Made by a program: the position numbers and the translations under genes. A DNA stretch of 64,000 bases from Microglena sp. YARC (taxonomy: Eukaryota; Chlorophyta; Chlorophyceae; Chlamydomonadales; Chlamydomonadaceae). This document shows positions 57,806-64,000 of the stretch, piece after piece. The first letter of the stretch is position 1, and every line of letters begins with the position of its first letter. Under the pieces are notes generated by a model, which was not told where the DNA came from, made no database searches, and saw nothing but the letters and a program-made list of their open reading frames with translations. The stretch spans positions 1-64,000 of the forward strand of contig JAJSRW010001641.1 in NCBI GenBank assembly GCA_022414725.1. Reading direction: 5' to 3'.

Positions 57806-58237
57806 TTAAGCATGTAGTATGTGTGTATCAAATTCGCTTAAATCACAATCATGAGACATTGAATCGTCTTTAGATTCCTCCAGTGTCGGATGAGGTAACC
57901 ATATGGCAACAACTCCTGTAATAACTGGTAAGTATGTCTCGGATTTTCCATCGTAATACAGCATCGTACCCGAAAAACATAATGTCAAAAAAGATAACAG
58001 TAATTGAGTGCTGAATAATAAAACAATAGGGTTCGATACAATCTTCGATGAATCGGATTTAATGGATAAAAGCATGGGAGAAGGGAGCCAATATCCAAGT
58101 ATGCTTGTAATCACCGGATAATACGATCCTGTGTCATGATTCGACGTTATCATCATCATACTAAAGCCCATTCCAAGGAATGACAACAATAATTGTATCG
58201 CATATACAGACATGCCTCCATGAAGTGTTACTATCAT
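57806..58237 (-). CDS. Membrane protein with paired halves, unknown
   Basis: 143 residues from MIVTLHGGMSVYAIQLLLSF. The two halves look like a tandem duplication: YAIQLLLSFLGMGFSMMMITSNHDTGSYYPVITSILGYWLPSPML is matched by a diverged second copy (VLLFSTQLLLSFLTLCFSGTMLYYDGKSETYLPVITGVVAIWLPHPTL, segments abbreviated here only for comparison). Each copy has two membrane segments. No family is recognised; four membrane passes are predicted in all. Confidence 0.65.
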   Translation of the reverse strand: MIVTLHGGMSVYAIQLLLSFLGMGFSMMMITSNHDTGSYYPVITSILGYWLPSPMLLSIKSDSSKIVSNPIVLLFSTQLLLSFLTLCFSGTMLYYDGKSETYLPVITGVVAIWLPHPTLEESKDDSMSHDCDLSEFDTHILHA

Positions 58238-58341
58238 GTTTATAAAGTTTAAATAATAGTTATCCTGATAGTCTTTAAGTGTTAAATGTGTTAAAAAAAA
58301 AAAATTAAAGATAACTATACATAAATATTTAAACACATAAA

Positions 58342-58698
58342 ATGATGTTCTGTGAAATCTGCCAAAACATGATGTTTGTCAACAACAGTTCCGACGAAAA
58401 ACTGGAATACATATGTAAGAATTGCAACAACCATGTAATCGACAACGTAGTTGGGACGAAATGTCTAAGCGAGACAGTGGTATCGGATGATCAAAACAAT
58501 ATAAATGTGGACAAGTCTATAAAATATGACCCTACCCTACCCCGTGTCAACTTCATCATATGTCCGAACAAAGCATGTGTTGTTGATGAGAATAAAGTAA
58601 TTTATCTGAAGACGAACCATACGCAAATGAAGTTTACGTACTTTTGCTGCCATTGTGAAACCTTTTGGGACACTAATAAAAATGAAAAACACATTTAA
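58342..58698 (+). CDS. RNA polymerase subunit RPB9-like
   Basis: 118 residues. There are two zinc ribbons: CEICQNMM with CKNCNN (residues about 4-30), and CPNKAC with CCHCETFWD (about 75-110). The layout matches RPB9, though the TFIIS-like acidic motif of the second ribbon is not clear. RPB9 helps proofreading and start-site choice. It has an A/T-rich leader (AACTATACATAAATATTTAA) and lies just upstream of RPB6. Confidence 0.85.
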   Translation: MMFCEICQNMMFVNNSSDEKLEYICKNCNNHVIDNVVGTKCLSETVVSDDQNNINVDKSIKYDPTLPRVNFIICPNKACVVDENKVIYLKTNHTQMKFTYFCCHCETFWDTNKNEKHI

Positions 58699-58726
58699 AA
58701 AATTAGCATTATAGAATATAACAACA

Positions 58727-59038
58727 ATGGAAGTCATCACTTATGACGAGATAATAGGTCAGTACAACCCCGGAAATAACATCTCCATGCCGATCGTCAC
58801 CAAGTACGAGCTGGCTAAGATTCTAGGCTTAAGGATGGAACAACTATACAGGAATGCGCCAACTCTCATCGACATTAAGGAGCTGGATCTTACTAATTTG
58901 GTCAACCACGAGAAATTCCTCAAGATAGCATCTGAAGAGATTAGACAACGTGTCATACCGTTTATGGTAGTAAGAAATCTTCCGAACGGGAAGAAAGAAT
59001 ACTTCAAAATGATCGATATGGTTGTACCCGGATACTAA
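58727..59038 (+). CDS. RNA polymerase subunit RPB6
   Basis: 103 residues. VTKYELAKILGLRMEQLYRN (residues about 24-43) is the RPB6/omega signature and VNHEKFLKIASEEIRQRVIP continues the conserved C-terminal core. It stabilises the largest subunit. It follows RPB9 by 28 bp and begins after an A+T-rich leader, so the two probably have separate promoters or a shared transcript. Confidence 0.93.
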   Translation: MEVITYDEIIGQYNPGNNISMPIVTKYELAKILGLRMEQLYRNAPTLIDIKELDLTNLVNHEKFLKIASEEIRQRVIPFMVVRNLPNGKKEYFKMIDMVVPGY

Positions 59039-59062
59039 TTAATAACCCATTATTAAATATAA

Positions 59063-60115
59063 ATGGATATATACATAAATATAATATGTGAAAACAGAGC
59101 GGTTAATACGGAATTGACATGGGATCTGTTGACGGTTGGAGGTTCTTTAGAATTAAAAGAAACATTGAACAATTTACGCATGGTTTATGTAAAGGAGTTG
59201 AAAGACCATATAAATTCAAAGTGCGGAGATAATTTATGCTACCCTGAAGAGGCAGGTACTACACCGCAAACATATGCTTCAGATATTGATATCAATTTGA
59301 ATTTCAACGGTAAAACGGTACAACATGATCTATTACAAATTTCCAATATCTATAACACCATCAACAAATTCCACTATAAACGTTTCAATTCGAGTTACAC
59401 TGAATTGTTTGATATAAATATATACGGAACGCATTTTGATAGCAGTATGTATAGTAGTACAAAAGACGAACATATCGATCTAAAATTGTTATCTAATAAC
59501 GAAGAACAGCGGCTATTTAGTTTGTACAGGGTGTCAAAATTATGCCTCTGGAATACAAGTCCCTTATTAGTCAAATGTCGCGATTTTTTCCGTGACATGT
59601 CGTCTGATCTTTCGAAGAACTCATACATTCATTATATTACTTTGTTTTTTAATTCACGAAATATTGATGAAGCAGCGAAGTTGTTTTCAATGTCCAAGTA
59701 TTATGAGAATGACACATATTATTCTGTGGGAGCGTATTTACATATAGTAGGCGGTAGAAAGGACTTACCACATAATTTATATAAGGATTCTATGATGGAT
59801 AATTTAGGGTTCGCGGTGGAGAAATTACAAAAGAAATATAAATGTTACGTAAATTATCCAATTGAATACCGTATGATGGGAGTGGCCAAGTACCTCGCGA
59901 GAATTTTGGATGCGCATCAATTGATAACGAAAAAGCATAATAAAGCGTTAGCGAATGCTTGTGAATCTTTGAACAAACAACGCAAAAGTGGTGATAATCC
60001 ACACAAAAGATATATAAGTGTCATATTCAATGAAATAGGGATACAAGATAAAGCTAATGTGAAACAAGTGGAAAAGAAGCTAGTGTCGTATGTCGACAAA
60101 TTAATATGGACTTGA
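59063..60115 (+). CDS. Unknown conserved-looking protein with a nucleotidyltransferase-like motif
   Basis: 350 residues. TPQTYASDIDINLNFNG (about 67-83) looks like the G-[SA]-x-x-x-D-[IV]-D strand-loop of nucleotidyltransferases such as poly(A) polymerases, but no clear preceding Gly-Ser is seen. The rest is helical (YLARILDAHQLITKKHNK, NKQRKSGDNPHKRYI). I cannot say more than nucleotidyltransferase-like. The family occurs, as far as I recall, in other large algal viruses. Confidence 0.5.
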   Translation: MDIYINIICENRAVNTELTWDLLTVGGSLELKETLNNLRMVYVKELKDHINSKCGDNLCYPEEAGTTPQTYASDIDINLNFNGKTVQHDLLQISNIYNTINKFHYKRFNSSYTELFDINIYGTHFDSSMYSSTKDEHIDLKLLSNNEEQRLFSLYRVSKLCLWNTSPLLVKCRDFFRDMSSDLSKNSYIHYITLFFNSRNIDEAAKLFSMSKYYENDTYYSVGAYLHIVGGRKDLPHNLYKDSMMDNLGFAVEKLQKKYKCYVNYPIEYRMMGVAKYLARILDAHQLITKKHNKALANACESLNKQRKSGDNPHKRYISVIFNEIGIQDKANVKQVEKKLVSYVDKLIWT

Positions 60116-60157
60116 TTTGCGTCAGTCTTGTTTGTATTATTATATTATTTTTCTGTA

Positions 60158-61144
60158 ATGGAGTTGGAATTTTATATAATACATTCTACAGAACTACAAT
60201 TAAGGAAGGATAATGTTGAAAAAATGATTACTACTCTTGTAAAATCCGGTGCAAAATGCAACAGTCATTACATACTAGAAAACGATCCACATGAGATAGA
60301 CAGGGTATCATTGGTTGATTTAATAAACAATAAGCCACCAGAAGATTTACCCGAGGATTCTATACTTCGAAAATTATCACAGTCGTTCCATATTCGCCAA
60401 GTTTCTAACTTGATGAAACACAAGGAAGCCATTCGCCGCATATCAGAGTGTACAAATAAGTCTACGTATCATATAATCATCGAGGACGACATTGTGTATC
60501 CTCTTGATATATACGATCAAATGCATAATATGTTTAAACAAATTACACACGATTATGATGTTTTGTTTCTGGGTTTACCAGCTACTGAAGACTATAAAGA
60601 AAAGGAAGTGATCAAGAATGTGTTTGATAAATTCAACATATTGCCGTGTATAGATTCTTATATTATAACACCCTCTGCAGCAAAAAAGTTACACGATTCG
60701 TTGTTACCTTTTTATTTCCCAACCAATGTCCAATTATCGTACTGTATGAAGAAAATAGGGATAAACGCTATGTTTACTGTCCCGAACCTGTTTGCGGACG
60801 GAAGCAAAGTAGGCGTTTATACCAGTATGTTGAATGCGAATAACAAGTTATTCCTGAACAATGATTATAATACATTGCTCATCATTGCAAGAGCTGAAAA
60901 AATCACCCAAGAATCATATGAAGAAGCTCAAAAAATTGTAGAAAAGGCTAAGGGAATATCGAATCACCCTGATATGGGTTATATCATTTCAGTCATAGAA
61001 TTCAAAATGGGAAACATACAAAAATCATACGAGATGATGAGAGACATATACAAGATTTACATAGCAAATGGAAGTATATTAAATCACGAGAGCGAGTTCC
61101 TTCGTTTGTATATAGATATCCATAAACATGTTGAAACTCCCTAG
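60158..61144 (+). CDS. Glycosyltransferase, GT25-like
   Basis: 328 residues from MELEFYIIHSTELQLRKDNV. The GT25 features are an N-terminal segment of YIIHSTEL...R type, MKHKEAIRRI, the metal site IIIEDDIVYP (residues about 107-116) and a DSYIITPSAAKKL segment (about 166-178). The C-terminal 90 residues form a helical extension. In NCLDVs, GT25 enzymes include collagen-type galactosyltransferases and glycan-building enzymes for surface fibres; this one may decorate the fibre protein at 36381. Confidence 0.8.
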   Translation: MELEFYIIHSTELQLRKDNVEKMITTLVKSGAKCNSHYILENDPHEIDRVSLVDLINNKPPEDLPEDSILRKLSQSFHIRQVSNLMKHKEAIRRISECTNKSTYHIIIEDDIVYPLDIYDQMHNMFKQITHDYDVLFLGLPATEDYKEKEVIKNVFDKFNILPCIDSYIITPSAAKKLHDSLLPFYFPTNVQLSYCMKKIGINAMFTVPNLFADGSKVGVYTSMLNANNKLFLNNDYNTLLIIARAEKITQESYEEAQKIVEKAKGISNHPDMGYIISVIEFKMGNIQKSYEMMRDIYKIYIANGSILNHESEFLRLYIDIHKHVETP

Positions 61145-61216
61145 CATCGGGAAATCATAGTTTCAGTGGTTTTAAAAAATCAATGTGTATGCAATATATT
61201 AACAATCTTGTAAATC

Positions 61217-61534
61217 CTATGAGAACATCGCATATTCGGATCCTTGGAATCCTTCTGTATTTGACTTTTTGACTATATTATGCTCATCCTTCACCGCTTC
61301 GGAATCGATATATTGCGGATATGTATTTTTTCTGCTCAAAATACCCTTCAATTTGTCTTGATCAGATCCCATCTTAGATGTAAATGATTTGTCCTCAAAT
61401 TTTTCTCGTGGCTCAGGCTCGATCACAATTGGCTGTGAAACGTCCTCATTGAATCGAATTGACCCCCCGATAATGCTAATAAGGGTCAATATGACAAGCA
61501 AGACACACAAAATGATCATCAAATCTTTATACAT
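61217..61534 (-). CDS. Small membrane protein, unknown
   Basis: 105 residues starting MYKDLMIILCVLLVILTLIS, with one N-terminal anchor and a charged tail (EPEPREKFEDKSFTSKMGSD). It diverges from the proline-rich gene at 61577, with 42 A+T-rich bp between. No family is recognised. Confidence 0.6.
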   Translation of the reverse strand: MYKDLMIILCVLLVILTLISIIGGSIRFNEDVSQPIVIEPEPREKFEDKSFTSKMGSDQDKLKGILSRKNTYPQYIDSEAVKDEHNIVKKSNTEGFQGSEYAMFS

Positions 61535-61576
61535 TTTTGTTTTACGAAGAAAAAAAATAAACCATACAAATAAACA

Positions 61577-62089
61577 ATGGCGGATATAAATATGGCATAC
61601 AACCTGATAAGTGATCTTTTACCAGTCCAATACAAAGAAGATCCTTTGAAACCCCCAACGCCTCCTTTACCACAACGTCAACCCGTTTCTAGACCTAAAC
61701 CTACTCCCCCGCTACCAAAACCCGCGCCTCCTCCTCCACCACCCAATACTTTGTCACTAACCGCTCGGTTAGAATCTCTAGGCAAACCTGTTCCAAAGTT
61801 CATGGGAAAGGCAGAAGAAATATTAGATACACCCGTATCTGAGCTAATAAAAAACATCGACAAAATAAAGATGGGAGAACCATTTACAAACCCGATGCAT
61901 AACATGAACTATACGGTTCTTGTGTTTATGCTTGTGCTAGCTCTAGCCATCCACCTTTTTGTGAAAAAATCAATAAAACACATTGTACAACATAATGATG
62001 TTAGCGAAATATTCATAATATTTATGTATGCGGTTATTGTGGCTGTCTTATTATGGTTGATGAATTCATACCACAAAGCGCATGCGTGA
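61577..62089 (+). CDS. Proline-rich protein with two C-terminal membrane segments
   Basis: 170 residues. Residues about 27-57 are Pro-rich (PPTPPLPQRQPVSRPKPTPP), and two membrane segments lie near the C-terminus (YTVLVFMLVLALAIHLFV and IFIIFMYAVIVAVLLWL). A domain between them (SLTARLESLGKPVPKFMGKA) may be a conserved virion-protein core, but I cannot name it. The 3' end overlaps the next convergent gene by 24 bp. Confidence 0.65.
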   Translation: MADINMAYNLISDLLPVQYKEDPLKPPTPPLPQRQPVSRPKPTPPLPKPAPPPPPPNTLSLTARLESLGKPVPKFMGKAEEILDTPVSELIKNIDKIKMGEPFTNPMHNMNYTVLVFMLVLALAIHLFVKKSIKHIVQHNDVSEIFIIFMYAVIVAVLLWLMNSYHKAHA

Positions 62090-62344
62090 TGTATATTGAC
62101 TAGGCTGTAGTTGTGATTGTGACTGCGTTTCTTCTTCATTATCTATATGTGTATCATGTGACTCGATCGGAATCGGGATCTGGGGTGGAATCGGGATATT
62201 TGGTTCTTCTTTATTAAGAACTACTCTTTGGAAAGTTTGTGTTTCCTTACTACAAACAATGTTTTCTAGAACCTCCAATCTTTTTTCAAGTTGATTTATA
62301 TGCAAACACAACATGTCGATGCGATCATACTTTTTCCTTGTCAT
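62066..62344 (-). CDS. Small helical protein, unknown
   Basis: 92 residues starting MTRKKYDRIDMLCLHINQLE, a short coiled coil (LEKRLEVLENIV) and a Pro/Ile/Gln-rich tail (IPIPPQIPIPIE). It lies directly downstream of the aquaporin gene on the same strand, ten bases away. No family is recognised. Confidence 0.55.
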   Translation of the reverse strand: MTRKKYDRIDMLCLHINQLEKRLEVLENIVCSKETQTFQRVVLNKEEPNIPIPPQIPIPIESHDTHIDNEEETQSQSQLQPSQYTSRMRFVV

Positions 62345-62353
62345 TAATGTTGA

Positions 62354-63157
62354 TTAACAAATATGTTTGTTTGGACCTGACGCGCGCAATTGTATCGATT
62401 GTTGTTGATATGCAGACAATACGTGTATACATTCATTGTTTATAAAATTCAAATACCAAGAGTCTGCAGCAATACCGTACCAAGGAATTAGTGCTAACGC
62501 CGCCAAAAAGGATCCCAAAAGCTGACCACCTATATAGGATCCGACAACGCGACCTGGGACGCATTTATACACAACGTAACTAGCTAGAGTGCGTGCGGGA
62601 TTGAATGCCGCTCCTGTGTATCTGCCAAATGCAAGTGCCGGGCTGAGCAAAGAAAGACCAACCATTATTGGTCCTATTGTCCCATACCCTTGTTTTTGCT
62701 GAGTGTACCAAACGACTGAAAATACGGTCAACGCGAATGAAAAGGTACCCAGCGCCTCGCATGCCATTATTCGAGGCATTGACATTGTTTCGTCTGGTAT
62801 GAAACAACCATTGGAACTAATTTCTGTGTTGTTGTGGCCAATTTTCAGGGACGGGACTATTACTGACAACCATAGCGCACCCACCATACTTCCCGAAATT
62901 TGCGCGGCTATGTAAATTAAAAATTCTATCGGATTTGTATATCCTATAAGGTTGAATATCCATGTTATTGCAGGGTTCAAATGTCCGCCCGATAGTTTAG
63001 CGGTGAAAAACACAAGTGTCATCAAAGCTACTGCGTTGCACTCTGCGGTGGGATTTAAAGAACCGATTAGGTGAAATAGCATGCACCCCATGAACTCTGA
63101 TGTGAATTTAGTAAACAAGTCTGGTTTGACGTATATCCAATTTTTTATTGTTTCCAT
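62354..63157 (-). CDS. Aquaporin / aquaglyceroporin (MIP family)
   Basis: 267 residues with six membrane segments and both NPA boxes intact: GGHLNPAITW (residues about 57-66) and GAAFNPARTL (about 183-192). The Arg after the second NPA is the filter residue. An extracellular loop with a Cys (SSNGCFIPDETM) lies between. Chlorella-type viruses also encode a functional aquaglyceroporin. It would alter water or solute flow of the host, or of the virion membrane. The 29-bp gap to the divergent gene at 63187 must hold both leaders. Confidence 0.92.
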   Translation of the reverse strand: METIKNWIYVKPDLFTKFTSEFMGCMLFHLIGSLNPTAECNAVALMTLVFFTAKLSGGHLNPAITWIFNLIGYTNPIEFLIYIAAQISGSMVGALWLSVIVPSLKIGHNNTEISSNGCFIPDETMSMPRIMACEALGTFSFALTVFSVVWYTQQKQGYGTIGPIMVGLSLLSPALAFGRYTGAAFNPARTLASYVVYKCVPGRVVGSYIGGQLLGSFLAALALIPWYGIAADSWYLNFINNECIHVLSAYQQQSIQLRASGPNKHIC

Positions 63158-63186
63158 GATTTATTTATGTGCGTAAAATATAAATC

Positions 63187-64000
63187 ATGGAAACTACTAT
63201 AGCGCTTTATAAATTCAAAGACACTGCTTTGGAAAACGTTCTCATACATCGAAATGTCAAACACATTTCTGATATGAACCGAAGAAAGTACGATATAGTT
63301 ATATATAAGGGTGAAAAGTGTGATGAAATGGATGAAGCGTGTCATGAATTGCAAGATTTCGTTGAAAACCACATGGATGACGATGTAAGGGAAAACTATT
63401 ACTTTTACAAATTTTGTAACGAACAAAAAATCGCGCCAGAAAAGTTTACAGTATCCATGAAAAAGGATATGCTAGAAGAAGTACATGTATCATCATACCG
63501 AGATCTATACAATAAATTTATCAGTGTCTACTCTGCACAAGTGCATATTGTAGAAACGGATATGATTTTTGATACTAATAGGTCAATGTACAAAAAAGCA
63601 TTGTCCAAGGTTTTCGACACAAGTAATTGGAACGATGGGGATATAATCATTGTTAAGAAAGCTCTGCATCATGGTTGTAACTATGGAAAGTTCATTTGTA
63701 TAAACAAATCAATCCGTGACCTCGACAGAATCATTGATGAAGAAGACGGTCATGTCAATATAGACTTTGCAGTGGTATCCGATTATCCTATTTGCCACTG
63801 GGCTTCCAAATTTGTTTGCGATGATCAAATATATAATATTATCGACCATAATTCACTTGTATTGTGTACGCTTTCTGAAGAGTCCATTGATCTCGTCATG
63901 AAAGAGCGTAAAAAAATTATAGAGAATATAATTAATGACGAAGATAGTGTAAATGACGAGGATAGGATAATAACATTTCACGAGAATGGTGTGATGTATG
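63187..64000 (+). CDS. Unknown protein, cut by the window end
   Basis: An open frame from the ATG at 63187 to the last base, at least 271 residues. It begins METTIALYKFKDTALENVLI and is rich in Asp, Glu, Lys and Ile, with Cys and His scattered. No membrane segment is seen. It diverges from the aquaporin gene. It is not RPB5 or any other polymerase subunit I can recognise. Confidence 0.7.
   Translation, partial: METTIALYKFKDTALENVLIHRNVKHISDMNRRKYDIVIYKGEKCDEMDEACHELQDFVENHMDDDVRENYYFYKFCNEQKIAPEKFTVSMKKDMLEEVHVSSYRDLYNKFISVYSAQVHIVETDMIFDTNRSMYKKALSKVFDTSNWNDGDIIIVKKALHHGCNYGKFICINKSIRDLDRIIDEEDGHVNIDFAVVSDYPICHWASKFVCDDQIYNIIDHNSLVLCTLSEESIDLVMKERKKIIENIINDEDSVNDEDRIITFHENGVMY

Noticed and set aside
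63187..64000. RPB5 identity for the last gene
   Set aside because: The C-terminal RPB5 assembly motif is not visible and the length already exceeds 200 residues without it.
1..64000. tRNA or rRNA genes
   Set aside because: I looked in the spacers for acceptor/T-arm patterns and found none; a covariance-model search would be needed to exclude degenerate ones.

Overview
The window looks like DNA of a nucleocytoplasmic large DNA virus (phylum Nucleocytoviricota), most likely an Imitervirales / Mimiviridae-type virus of an alga or other protist. The evidence is the gene set: RNA polymerase subunits (RPB2, RPB6, RPB7, RPB9, RPB10), TFIIS, a triphosphatase-guanylyltransferase-methyltransferase capping enzyme, a D6/D11-like SF2 helicase, a D5-type primase-helicase, an XRN-type 5'-3' exonuclease, PCNA, an NAD-dependent DNA ligase, an Erv1 thiol oxidase, a zinc-knuckle Nudix protein, glycosyltransferases and an aquaporin. 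No cellular housekeeping operon, rRNA or tRNA is seen. Nothing here fixes the host, and I cannot tell a free virus from a copy integrated in a eukaryotic genome, although several signs favour integration or a chimeric contig.

The window has two parts. Bases 1 to about 20,515 (left part) are richer in G+C, loosely packed and full of mobile-element debris: five copies of a 160-190 bp MITE, a mariner-like element with TA flanks, a Fanzor/TnpB C-terminal fragment, and the 3' end of a LINE-type retrotransposon. Its viral genes are often broken (D5 primase-helicase, XRN, and a large unknown gene split by a MITE). Bases from about 20,515 to the end (right part) are A+T-rich and tightly packed on both strands, with A/T-rich gaps of a few tens of bases, and contain no MITE. 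At about 20,515 two convergent conserved viral genes both lose their 3' ends, so this is a rearrangement or assembly junction. At least two gene families (a NET-like acidic protein and a C-terminal membrane-anchor protein) occur once on each side as diverged homologues, as expected if two related viral genomes, or two distant parts of one, were joined.

Right part, in order: capping enzyme (broken); a hairpin-rich spacer; RPB7; the D6/D11-like helicase; Nudix; Erv1; a type I DnaJ; a SNF2-RING ATPase; a J-like protein with a degenerate HPD motif; DNA ligase; a 1345-residue repeat-rich fibre-like protein, followed by a decayed phage-like fibre gene with an S74 chaperone; a DEDDh exonuclease; a conserved probable virion protein; a cluster of coiled-coil and membrane proteins; RPB10; a glycosyltransferase; RPB2; PCNA; TFIIS; a second guanylyltransferase-like protein; RPB9-RPB6; a GT25-type glycosyltransferase; aquaporin; and a gene cut by the window end. 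Together these would supply virus-encoded transcription and capping, DNA synthesis and repair, disulfide formation and folding in virions, and surface glycan or fibre decoration.

Many genes carry a single-base frameshift or one in-frame stop, most of the frameshifts at homopolymers. This is either uncorrected sequencing error or early decay of an integrated genome. Each case is recorded with its position.
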